A DNA stretch of 64,000 nucleotides from assembly GCA_037127255.1 (NCBI GenBank), contig JBANSL010000009.1, positions 33,067,475-33,131,474 on the forward strand, written 5' to 3'. Shown piece after piece: positions 24,438 to 35,605 of the stretch; position 1 is the stretch's first letter, and every line of letters begins with the position of its first letter. The DNA comes from Persicaria tinctoria. Its lineage: Eukaryota > Streptophyta > Magnoliopsida > Caryophyllales > Polygonaceae. The translations under genes and the position numbers were made by a program. The notes beneath the pieces were generated by a model. The model saw only the letters and a list, made by a program, of their open reading frames with translations, had not been told where the DNA came from and made no database searches.

Positions 24438-27400
24438 TCACGGTGGCATCTGCAGGGCCCATGTAGCTTGGGCCTCAAATAGGACTTCATTCTTGTCTAT
24501 CAGCTGTAATCCTCCAGAATGGATCTTGTTCACCACGAAGGGTCCCATCCGCTTCTTGTTGAATTTGTTGGGAAACCAATGATCCTTTGACTTAGAGACA
24601 TAGAGTTTGTCTCCAACTTCATACTCCTTCGGCTCATCATTGGAAATCCTGCACAATCGCACATACCAAGGCAGACCTCTCCCATGTATAGATAAATCTT
24701 TAATGGAAATAGGAGAAGAAAGATCCATACCTTGACTCATCTTTGCAGAAACGAAATCGGGGACAACGGTGTTTGGTCGATCTCGAGTAGGGTTAGTCGA
24801 TCTCGACAAGTCTGCTGGTCCTGATGGTGGTCTGCTCGAAGATTCAGAAGTCGACGAAGACAGGGTTTGGTCGATCTCGACGAGCCTGGTCGACCTCGAC
24901 AAGGGCTCTGGTCCTGGTGTCTGCAGCGTCGAGGAAGGGGCCGTCGAGGAAGGCGTGGTCTTGTCGATCTCGACAAGGCTACTCGAGATCGAGTAGCCTT
25001 CTCCTCCTGGTGGCTTGCTCATCGAGGAAGGCGGGGCTGCGCTCTCCGAGTGGTGGTCGATCTCGACAAGGGTGGTCGAGATCGACAAGGGCTCTCCTGG
25101 CTCTGGTGGTGCGCTCGAGGAAACAGGGACTGGTGGCTCCGAGTTGTGGTCGACCTCGACGAGGCTTGTCGAGATCGACGAGCTTGGTTTCTCTGATCCG
25201 CTGCTCGTCGAAGCCGGCTCTGGTGGAGTCTCCTTGGTCTGGTCGAAATCGACTAGGGTTCTACTCGAGGTCGAGGAGCCCTGGTCGATCTTGACCCCAT
25301 ACTTAGCTCATGTCAAGGCATCCGAGAAATAATTAATCCACAACGACTTACCTTGCTCTGTGTCGATTGGATTTTCTGTGTTTTCCTTGAGGATTACCCT
25401 GATCTCTTCCACCTGGGCCTCCATGTCACTCTTTTCTATCTCCTCAGGGGTCATGTTTCTGACCTTGGGTTCCCCGCAAGTGATATAGCCAGCTGAGATA
25501 GATTTGACCTCTTCCATTGGACCAGTATGCCTTTCAGTTTTGTTAAAGGAATACTCAATGACCTCATCGCTGATGTTGAAGGTGAGCATTCTTTTCCTTA
25601 CGCTTATGTTGGCATCCACCGTCGCCAAGAATGGTCTTCCTAAAATAATTGGACAAGCAGGATCTTCTTGCATATCAACTATTAAGAAATCAGAAAGAAC
25701 GAAGAATTTACCTACTTGTACTGGGACATTTTCCACCATGCCTGTTGGAATGACCACCGTGTTGTTAGCCATGTATAGTCTAGCATCCACAGGCTCGAAG
25801 GCACCTATCTTAATCTTGGACCAAATCGTTAAAGGCATAATACTAACACTAGCTCCAAGATCACATAGGGCATTAATTTTGTATGGACCAAATCCAATAG
25901 TTATAGCAAACTTACCTGGATCCGGCCTCTTCTCCAATATGTCCAGATGGCTGCACTCTGTGATTTCTGCCATCGATCGCTTTTTGCTCAGGATCTCCTT
26001 CAGGAACTTGACATAGGATGGCATTTCATTGAGAGCTTCTGTGAAGGGGATGGTGACGTTGAGCTTCTGAAGCATCTTGATGAAGCGCTGAAACTTTTTC
26101 TCCGCCGAGTCCTTTAGAGATTTTGTGGGGAAAGGCAGCTTCTTTTTCTGCGTCGGAGCCAGAACAGACGTCGGAGTTGCTGCAGATTTCTCGACCAAGG
26201 GCTCCTCGACATCGACAAGACCTTTGTCGACATCGACCAGATTGGGCCCAGTCGAGTTGCTGTGTGGTGCAGACGAAGATTCTGGCAGGTTCTCCTCGAG
26301 GTCGATGAGTCCTTTGTCGAGGTCGACTAGTCCTTTGTCGAGATCGACCACGACTTTTTCGAGATCGACTTGCTGTTCCTCGTCGTTCTGCTGGTTCCCG
26401 ACCTCTGGCTCTTGCAGTTGATGACCGCTTATGAGTTTTACAGCAGCGACGTGTCCAGTCTTTCCCTTAGGATTTGGTTCTGAAGATCCTGGAAGGGTCC
26501 CTGACTGTCTGGGGATTCCGGCTGCCAGCTGACCAATCTGTGTATCAACTGATTTCCTCCAGATATCAATTTCCCCAAGCCTAGAATTGACACCTTGCAT
26601 CTGAGTATAGACGGAGTTGAAAGATTGCCTAGTTTCTGAGTGGTTTCTCCGTATCTCCTCCAGGACTGTCTGTATATCATCCTTCTTTTGGTCCCTTTCT
26701 GGATGTCCTGGAGCTCTGTAGGGCGGGGGATTCCTAGGGACACCTTGGTTCCACTGTGGTTGCTGAAACCTTTGGTCCCCCATGTAGCGATTGGGAACCC
26801 CTGCGGAAGCTACATCCTCATGATGCTCTGCCAACCTGACTTGCTCTGTGTGTGGGCACTCAGGAGTGGTGTGCCTTTGCGATCCGCATTCTATGCAAGG
26901 CTGGTTGACAGAGAGATATTTGACTTGCTTGAGGAGCTTCTTATTCTGGTCTCTGTAGTATTGCTCCCTAACATCAGGATCAATCTCTTTAGATGGCTCA
27001 TATAGGGGCATGGATGGTGCTGGCCTGGCGTATGGGTTCTCTTCATAGGTTACAGTAGACCCATACTTGTTGTCGTAGTTGGTGAGCTTCTCTAGCACAC
27101 CCCATGCGTCACTTGGCGGCATCGTCAGATACTCGTAGCGAGTATAATTGTTGATTCTGTCCTTAGTGACTTGATCCAGAGAGTTGAAGAAGATCTCCTG
27201 GATGATGTAGGGTGGCTGTCCATGAGTAGGGCAAGATTGTAGAGGTTCCTTGTAGCGCTCCCATGTCTTTGCCAGTGGTTCCCCTTTCTGCTGTTTGAAG
27301 GCGGTGATTTTCTGGCGGAGATGTGCTGTTTTGGCAGGTGGGAAGAATTTGTTCAGAAACTCTTGCTCTACTTGAGCCCAGGTTGTAAGTGATTTTGCTT

Positions 27401-27911
27401 TCAGCCCTTCCAGCCATTTCAGTGTAGGCCCAGCGAGAGACCAGCGAAAACATTTCATCTTGACATATTCCAGAGTTGTACCTTCTGCAAGAGTACGGCA
27501 CATATCATGAAAATTAGTAATATGTTCAAGAGAACACTCATTAAATCTGCCATAAAAGGCATTATTTTTAAGCTCTATAAGAAATTGAGTGCGAATTTCA
27601 AAAGAGTTTTCAGGGATTAGAATCGCTGATTCAGGCACGATGAGAGTCGGATGCATATAATCCTCAGCAGTGGTTGGATATTGGGCAAGCTCAGTTTCCG
27701 CTTGCCTCGCGCGTTCAGCTGCTTGTTCCCTTGCAGCTCTCTCAGCGGCGATAGCAGCATCCTTAGCGGCTAATTCCCTGGTAAGCCTAGCGATCAGCTG
27801 TTCCTGTGTCTCCGCAGCTGCCATGGCTCTTTGTAGTTTAGCTCTGATGTGAAAAAGGCGTTCCGGTTCGTCTAAGGCGTCAAACTCAGGTGTTTGACCA
27901 GAACTACGCAT
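24438..27911 (-). CDS. Gag-protease-GPF polyprotein of B1, one in-frame stop
   Basis: Minus-strand frame of 1,157 codons, with one TGA at 25,308-25,310 where B2 has GGA. The ATG is about 60 nt after the PBS. Order: Ala/Glu-rich coiled-coil-like N-terminus, Gag core, CCHC knuckle (CIECGSQRHTTPEC), linker with VDLDKGLVDLDK-type repeats, DLGAS protease, ILGRPFLAT, then after the stop a Ser/Thr/Pro-rich repeat with LVEIDK cores and the terminal GPF module. It retains GAG at the position where element A has TAG, so its Gag and protease (867 residues) could be made intact. RT and integrase core are absent. The trans-acting partner element is not in this window. Confidence 0.85.
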
Positions 27912-27973
27912 ACACCTACAAGCTAACTCAAAGAAACAGTGAGAACTGACTACCTAAGGCGCGATTGATTGCT

Positions 27974-27991
27974 TCCCCGGCAACGGCGCCA
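27974..27991 (-). other. Primer-binding site, tRNA-Asp type (B1)
   Basis: On the minus strand TGGCGCCGTTGCCGGGGA, 3 nt inside the 5' LTR end. Confidence 0.85.
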
Positions 27992-29107
27992 ATTTGTTGT
28001 TGCAGGAGTAAGTCAAGTATATAATAGAATATGGTTTAGAACGACTCCCCTGTCTCAGTAAATAATACAAGACTTCCTCCCGTTGTAGTAAGAGAAAGTC
28101 AGGATCGAATCCACGAGGAAGCACGTCAGCAGTTCTCAGGTAGCTGTAAATTCTCACAATAGCAGCAGAAAGACAGAATCGCAGAAACAGAAAAGAAACA
28201 AATAAACCCGGCAAGGGCAATTAAAACAAAAGCAAAGACAGAAACTAAAGACAGAAAGTAAAGTAAAGAACAAAGAAAGAAATAAAGAAAAGACAAAGCA
28301 AAAACTAAAAGCAAAGCAAAGGCGTACTCGACCTCGACAAGAGGCTCCTCGAGATCGACAAAACAGTGAACAACAGAAAGTAAAAATCGACGAAAACAGA
28401 AGAAAACCAACTCGACCTAGACCAGTCCTACTCGAGATCGACCACAGCTTACTCGATCTCGACAAAGCACTACTCTATGCCGACAAGACAGGCAGAAAAC
28501 TGTAAATTGCAGATTTTCGACAGAATTCGGAAATTTGACAGAAATTAACTCAATATGCTAAAAGACTTCCAAAGCCAGGGTATCAACACCACAACGATAA
28601 CCATGCAAAACAACACATAAAGGCACAAAAGATCATGCTTTCCATCAAATAACTTTCGTCATTAACAAATAGGCATATAGAGGCTTTCGCATAAACCCTA
28701 ATTGTTACTAACCCTTTTCACATAATTAACCCAAGTTGCATTAAGATCACTTTCGCTTCAATAACACAAACAAGGATCACCTTCAACTCTCGCAAAAGAA
28801 TCATGCTCATAGGGATAGAAGATAAATTGCATAACAAAATCTGTCCTTTATTGCATCGCCTCACATGGCCACCGTCGGGCTCACCCAGCCCCAGAAGTGG
28901 GTGGACTACTCACGCCTCATTGCAATAAAAGACATTGATTGATGAAAGAAACTGAATTGCATTAAAACTAAATTCAAAGCCTTTACAATCTTGGCAATCA
29001 ACTTTCGCAGAAAGCCAAAACCCTAAAAACCTTAGAACTCCTAAACTTCTCTGTGGAACTAACTAATTGTGTCTTAAATGATGAATAAAACTGAGCCCCC
29101 TGGGCTT

Positions 29108-29115
29108 TATTTATA
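29108..29115 (-). promoter_or_regulatory. TATA box of B1 5' LTR
   Basis: TATAAATA on the minus strand in the same context as 6,458-6,465. It is the likely promoter for B1 Gag-protease RNA. Confidence 0.6.
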
Positions 29116-29701
29116 GCCTTCATTCCCTAGCTATTCTAGGAAAGAAGATATCTATCTTTATCTAAAATTATATCTAAAACATGAAAGGATAAATAAATTG
29201 TTTTGTGGAAATAAATCTAAAAGGAAAAGATAAAACTAAATAGGGTAAGTCTTCATGATGTTGATAGATCTTGTCTCCTTGGATAGAACTTGATGGATTT
29301 GGATAGATCTTCGATGGATTTGGATAGAATCTTCCGCCTTCGCGCCCAAGGAACTCCAATTCTACTCGGACAGGCCACGTCGAGAAGTTTCTGGAAGCTG
29401 GGTCTACTCGACCTCGACTAGGTCTCGTCGACCTCGAGTAGGGTCTTCATCGGCTGGACTCCTCGGGTGGCTTCTGCTCGATGTGGCTCGTCATGGCTTC
29501 CCGGGCTCTTGTCGACCTCGACCACCCCTCGTCGATGTCGAGTAGGAGGGGCTTGTCGACTGGGTTTGCTCGGGTAGGTCTAGTCGACTGGCTCGGACAT
29601 GCTCGGACCTCGACTCAAGGTGCTCGTCGACCTCGACAAAGGGTCCTCGAGGTCGAGTTGGGTTCTCCCTTTCCGCTCCCGCTCCCGCGAGTTGCTTCAT
29701 C

Positions 29702-29774
29702 CGCTGGCAGCGAGTGGCCTCTTCCGCGGCAGCGAGTGGTCCGCTGCAGCGAGTGGAGTCGCTGGCAGCGAGTC
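29702..29774 (-). repeat. GCAGCGAGT minisatellite in B1 5' LTR
   Basis: Same repeat structure as 22,398-22,470. Confidence 0.75.
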
Positions 29775-30233
29775 TCGCCTGGTCGTCCTCGGCTTCGTCC
29801 TCGGCTTCTCGGGAAGCTCTCCTCGTCGACTCCGGGCATGACTTTGGGCTTCGTCGATCTCGACCAGGGCTTCGTCGAGATCGAGTAGAGTCCCGGAACT
29901 GGGTTGTCTGGCTCTCTCGATCAGGCTCTGTCGACCAGGTTGCTCGGACATGGCTTGTCGAGGTCGAGTAGCCTTGTCTCTCAGACTTGTTCCGCTGCTT
30001 TGACCTTGGACTTCTGTAGTGGTTTTCCGAGCTTTTCCGACCTTCTGTAGAATTTCTGTAAAACGCCTCGATTTCTGCGAATTAAACAGAAACTGGTGTA
30101 GATTCCATAATTTTGGCAAATAAACATAAACTACATAGATTATGTACTCTCTTAGCCCAAATGCATGTGATGTATATAGAAATCGATATAAAAGTTACTG
30201 TAAAACATGGCAGATTCAGCTCACAACAATTAT

Positions 30234-32048
30234 TTCACACTATAATGCACCTATCTCAAGGAATATCGATTTATGCATTCATAACATGTTCATATAATCA
30301 TCTTTATATGTGCGCAGAACAAGCAAGCAACCTATCATTTCATTCACCAATCATGCGTGACAGACTAAGAACATGTATGCACAGACTGACATGGGACATG
30401 TATGGCATAAGTTATGCAAGATCTAACAACATCACATTATATCATATGCACGACTTATCACTCATTTAGATACACAATTAAGCAAATCATAATATTACGG
30501 AAAGCATGCTAAGATGTACCCTAAAAATCATGCTAAGGGTATGGTCAGTTCATGCAGGGTTGGTATAGCAACTATCTCATCATATACATCTATATTCGCA
30601 TAGTAAGACTAGGACGTCACACAATCATACAAGGGCCTATAACTGGGAGGTATATGTCTTACATGATACTAGAAATACTCATTAAACATGTACACAATCA
30701 ATGAGGTCCAATTAGGTTAATCTGACATGCTAAGTCATCCGATTCACGTTTTCAACATGCAACGAGAGTTGACCACACTATCATGGACCTAGTTCATAGG
30801 GAGACAGTAATCAGGGCAACGAGAGTTGACCACACTATCATGGACCTAGTTCATAGGGAGACAGTAATCAGGGGAATTCAATACATACGACACATACATC
30901 CACTTTTAAGTGCAATCATGCAGGGTACGAGAAAAGTCATGTTGAATTATACCAATATAGAATGTCATTAAATCACAAGGAGGCTATCATTATAACTTGA
31001 CAGAATTCTCTAAGGGCAATCACCAACTCACCACCCCATTTCCCCATGGGACGCTAGTATGACTCGCTGGGTAGGACACAAGGATATTCACACCGTTTCC
31101 GAGAAGGGGGGGTAGAACTCGTGTTTAGACTCTTGGGGCAAGAAGACATGGTTGGCCATGACGAGGTTCGAAAGGGATGACTCCCTAAGACAACTCACTT
31201 CTATCTCGAAACAATCTAAATCCTCACCCTCACTAACATACTCAGGTAACCCTCACATCCAACACGATTTCTGAAGGTAATTAGTTGACCGACCCAAATT
31301 TCCCGTGGAAGACCCCAACCGGAGGTACGAGACTCGATAGAAGCATCGATGGTGAAATACAAACCATGACTCAAAACAGGGAGAGTGGATGCTTCTCGAC
31401 CCTTGCTAACATGCCTAGGTGTTTTGGTGGGGCGGATGACAGAGTCACAACCATGAGGGGGTTTGAATTATGTAAGGGCTATCACGACAAGACAAGAATT
31501 CTGATTAAATAAGAACAAGTCTTTCTCCCTCTATCCCGTTTGCACATACAGTCATTTACATATTCACGTTAAGGCATTCTGATTAGTTCGCTATCCTAAG
31601 CACAATAGCACTCAAAACGGAAGCAATCAACAAGATTAATATGATCCTTTTCGAGGAGGATCGCTCTCGGGCCCAATTGCATATATGTATATATAACGTA
31701 AGCATAGAGACGATCTATGCCGTCCTTCGAGGGACAGCTGACCAGAGGGGCAAGAACCTCACGGCCTCCTAACTCGACACTCCAACCTTCGTGGTGCTCC
31801 TTGGAGTCTTCTAGGCTCATCTGTAAATAAAAGCTAGTATTTTGCCTACTGTATCCCGAGTTCTACATCCATAAGGGATGTCTATCACTTTGGTCTCTAC
31901 CCACGAGATTGTTTCCCTTTTATATATTTTAGGTTTAATTCCAATTAAATTTCTTTTACCTTTATAAAACATTTTTCAAAAACATTTGAAAACATTGGGC
32001 GATTTTCAAAACCATCTTCAACCTATTGTACTCGGATTGCAAAACCCC
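30234..32048. other. Internal region of D, right part, no recognisable gene
   Basis: About 1.8 kb between B1 and the PBS of D. A short minus-strand open frame at 31,596-31,820 has no recognised domain. A 57-bp tandem duplication lies at 30,760-30,873. No Gag motif is visible where gag would be expected. Confidence 0.5.
30760..30873. repeat. 57-bp tandem duplication
   Basis: Two adjacent copies starting CAACGAGAGTTGACC (30,760 and 30,817), effectively identical, within the internal region of D. Confidence 0.9.
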
Positions 32049-32061
32049 AGCTCTGATACCA
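32049..32061 (-). other. Primer-binding site of element D (tRNA-Met type)
   Basis: On the minus strand TGGTATCAGAGCT, 4 nt from the LTR end GTTACA. It fixes the orientation of D as minus. Confidence 0.8.
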
Positions 32062-32596
32062 CCTTTGTAACGGCCCAGGATTATGATTCCCGAGTTACGT
32101 TTCGAGGAATAAAACCCCTCGTTAGGATCTTGCGCTCCGAGTACAGGTTGAAGGTTTGAAACCAAAGATTTGTAGTTTAAAGCGGGATTTCGCACCCAAA
32201 TCCTGAAAGTCCATTGGAGACCCGGGGGTTAACCCCTGTACCTGTCCTAAGTCTACAACGCGGAAAACATTTTATCATGCAAAGGACATAAGTGCTGAAA
32301 ACGATACAACCAGTTCCGCGACAAGGCCGGGTCAAACAGAGTATAAGTAGGAAGAAATCCCAAAAAGTGTAAATTTGGTGAAGCCATAGTTCAACACTCA
32401 CTCTCTGCCATATGAATGGACCACGTCATAACAGTACGAAATCAAGGAGTGAAACGGGTACCTGAATCTAAAAATAAGAGGGGGATCTGGGTCAATCATC
32501 AGGTCACGCATGCGCGTGTGTAAACACACTCTAAGAGGCATATAATAAGCATCCTATCCCTAAGATGAAATGTGTAATGCAGTGTGGAAATTAAAT

Positions 32597-32611
32597 CACA
32601 CACACACACAC

Positions 32612-32664
<53 letters not shown>
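32597..32664. repeat. (CA)n(TA)n microsatellite
   Basis: CA run followed by a TA run in the 5' LTR of D. Confidence 0.9.
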
Positions 32665-32665
<1 letters not shown>

Positions 32666-33094
32666 TGACAGTTTAATATAATGCAGGAAGCGATAAATGG
32701 ATCCACACCGAATGCCAAGTGGCATGTCCCTCTCCTACCTCCACCCCCTTCCGATAGGGCGGAAACTGGCCAGCTCGTGAATGCATTCCATAATAATCGG
32801 GCGACACGCTTGCCCAACCCGCCCCATAAGAAATAATAAAGCCCGCAGGCAGCTTTCGCAATCATGTAAATAATATAAGTAAAGGAACTTCCATGACTCG
32901 ATTGACTCAGGACGGGACCCGATGGGACTGGGTCGTCCTATGACCCTAGCAAAGACTCTAATTACTTCACAGATAACGGTCGTTCTCTTGCAAGGACATA
33001 TAGCAATCATATGATTTTCATTTTAGCTCCTAAGCGTGATTCTAGGTCGTATGGTGCATGGACACTAGCCTACTATATAACACCCAGTGCATAG

Positions 33095-34664
33095 TAGGGC
33101 TGGGCAAAAGTTGGATCGGACCGAGATCGGACCGGGACCAGACCGGAAATTACGGTCTTTGGATCGGACTGGGAGTATTACGGTCTGGTCCACGGTCCAA
33201 GAAATTCTGAATTCCGGTTTCCGGTCCAAACCCGGGACCAGACCGGAATTCCCGGGTCGGACCGGAATTGGACCGGGTTCTGTTGGCTTAAAAAAAAAAG
33301 TGTGCGTTGCGTTGCTTGTGAGGGTTGTGACCTACCCTCGTCCCTCCCAGCCGCTTCTCCATTCAATTCAGCCTCTCTCAGCCTCTCTCTTTGTTCTCGC
33401 GTCTTCGCATATCGTTCCTCTCACTCAGTTTCCTCTCTGTGAACTCGCGGCTCCGCTCCTTAATCGGCCCTCCTCCGTTCTCCCTCGTGCACACCAATTT
33501 CGCTTCTCAGTCGGCCATCCTCTCTGTTCGCGGCTCCGCTCCACAGGTAAGCGTTCTTCTCCTTCCCTCTCTTTTAACTTTTAGATCTAGGTTTGTTACT
33601 TTGTTTTATGTATATTTTCATAAATAAATGTCGATTTTAGTGTAGATTTGGAGAAACTATATACATTCAAGACTTAATTTTGAGAATCTCATCCCGACTA
33701 AAATGTGAGTAAACCTGATAATGTTCAAGTTCTCCTGCTGTCAATGATTGACAGGAAGTGTTTGTCTAGATAGTATAATACAGTATGACTTGCTTATCTA
33801 GATGAAATTAAATGAATTGTATAACAAAACTGCTGATGCTTTCTCGTCATCATTGCCCTTCCCTGATATTTTATTTTTGTAAATCTAGTCTCTCAACGTA
33901 TTTAAAACGTCAAAACATGTTGATTGCTACCAACCCTTGGCTATATGAGCTACCAAGATATTTATCTTGTTTATCTTTCTATCTCAACTTTGAAAAAGTG
34001 GATTCGGATAACATTTTGAACCTTTACCTTGTCTCATAAAATCAGGAAAGACGCTCCCACAACTCCACTGGTAACTATCACATTGACAAAAATTATTGAT
34101 GGAGTTTTGCAGAAGAACAACTTACCTGGTGCAATTTTCACCTCCTTATGTGAAGGCACTGAAATTGATCAATCTATTGCGACGTGCTTTTCCCTCACTT
34201 ATGCAAATGGATCAAATTTATAGTTGTGTTTTTCGCTTGCTTTGATATTCATGCATTTGTAATTTTGGACCTTCACATCTTATGGATGCATTATTGGAAT
34301 GTCTTCAGATGTAGTCGTAAGTGAAGAATGTTTGTCACCTATTTGAAATATTACAGCTTTAAAGCATAGTTTTTTGTTGTTGAAATATTGTTGCATAATG
34401 AAGGCATGGATCATTCTTGTTTCCCTTGATTTTTAATCACAGATTTGGTAAATGCTTGCATGAATTAAGTAGAAACAATGCATCATGTTCTTGAAACAAA
34501 AAAATGGCTACAACTCCATTCCCGGTCCAAACGGTCTTTCCGGTCCGCTGACCGGAAAACCCGGGACCATATTTCTCGGTCCCGGTCCGATCCGCGGTCC
34601 ATATTCTTGAAAATTCCGGTCTCCGGTCCAGTCCGATCCGGTCCAGACCGGATGCCCAGCCCTA
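33095..34664. mobile_element. Non-autonomous hAT element 1, carrying a gene fragment
   Basis: 1,570 bp with terminal inverted repeats TAGGGCTGGGCA / TGCCCAGCCCTA and an exact 8-bp TSD GTGCATAG (33,087-33,094 and 34,665-34,672), as in hAT transposons. Subterminal regions are packed with GGTCCGGA/TCCGGTCC-type motifs in both orientations, likely transposase-binding repeats. It has no hAT transposase. The interior holds a CT-rich, 5'UTR-like stretch ending in a possible splice donor (CAGGTAAGCG near 33,545) and a captured aldehyde-dehydrogenase exon. Confidence 0.9.
34046..34180 (+). pseudogene. Captured ALDH7 (antiquitin)-like exon fragment
   Basis: About 45 codons read APTTPLVTITLTK, then VLQKNNLPGAIFTSLC, matching the NAD-binding-side segment of plant ALDH7B-type aldehyde dehydrogenases as I recall it. 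A potential splice acceptor (AAAATCAG) lies just upstream. After 34,180 the frame leaves the family pattern. It has no start codon context, no catalytic Cys/Glu region and only about a tenth of the usual about 510 residues. It is therefore a gene fragment carried by the surrounding hAT element, not a working enzyme. Family assignment is from motif memory; a protein search would settle it. Confidence 0.7.
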
Positions 34665-35050
34665 GTGCATAGAGCACCCATCATGAGTAAGTTCAAAAAA
34701 CTTACCTGGAGAAGCGCAAAATCCAAACAATGATCAGCAATGGCAAGCAATCCAAAATATCGGAGATCACCCAGTAATCCCATAAATAACATAATAAGTC
34801 TAAGTCTAATTTACACAAAGCACATAGGTCACATATGAATCATGTAAGATACACACACATGATAACTCAACCATCTTGTCATTATTAACATTATCATCTC
34901 ATCTTCAATTCTCATATTGTCTCATCATATCTCATAAATTAACATCTTTCTCAATTCGATCATAACATCATCCTCATTAGCTCATGAAAACCTCCATATC
35001 ATACTTAGCCAATTTCACATATTACCGTTTCATACTCACACTTGGCATAC

Positions 35051-35052
<2 letters not shown>

Positions 35053-35082
<30 letters not shown>
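35053..35082. repeat. (TA)n microsatellite in 5' LTR of D
   Basis: Shorter counterpart of the tract at 386-453. Confidence 0.9.
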
Positions 35083-35084
<2 letters not shown>

Positions 35085-35605
35085 ACATCATAATATCTAA
35101 CATTTAATCTCATATAGTAAATCACCGCAAGTCATGCTATTAGTCACACATATCATGTCGTTAGTCAAACACTCATATTATCATGCTAGTTAATCATCGA
35201 ATAAGTCTTATTCCCAAGTTTAGATTCAAATCTGTGTCAAATCTGCTTTAGAATCCCGGCCCTTGAAAGTGTTAGCAAAATTCTCTTTTTCTATTATTTA
35301 TTAAATCATTTTCCGACCTTGAAATTCTTTTCCAAACTCTCTTTATAAATCTTTAAGTCCCAATAGTAGTATAGATATTTTAAACACCATTTATATTTAA
35401 TAAAACCAACCATTTATAAATCTCCTGAAATAATATTTTATACCTTAATCCCCAAATAATATTATAATATTTTATATACCGCTAAACAGTTAAACAATTA
35501 AACGGATCAACCCGAACCGAACCGAAACCATAATATAAATCCCAACCGGTTAGCATTAAACAGAATGTATATATGTTAGTATGGGGCCCACAAGGCCACG
35601 TTACT

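Larger units (their letters stand above)
5345..30228 (-). mobile_element. Athila-like gag-protease retroelement B1
   Basis: Minus-strand LTR element inserted in D. Exact 5-bp TSD ATTAT at 5,340-5,344 and 30,229-30,233. LTR ends are TGTTGT...ACAACA. A tRNA-Asp-type PBS adjoins the 5' LTR and a PPT-like tract adjoins the 3' LTR at 22,944. The 3' LTR is split by element A. It encodes Gag-protease plus a GPF module and no RT, RNase H or integrase core, so it would be mobilised in trans. Net size without A is about 9.5 kb. Confidence 0.85.
27995..30228 (-). repeat. 5' LTR of B1
   Basis: 2,234 bp with termini TGTTGT/ACAACA, flanked outside by TSD ATTAT. It preserves the uninterrupted site into which A inserted in the sister LTR. 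It contains TCGA dyads in U5 (about 28,325-28,490) and U3 (about 29,360-29,970), plus the GCAGCGAGT minisatellite. Confidence 0.9.

Noticed and set aside
25504..26016. 170-codon plus-strand frame (also on the complement at 10,698, 17,410 and at 61,706)
   Set aside because: Antisense of the conserved protease region in every copy; its apparent conservation follows from the protease.
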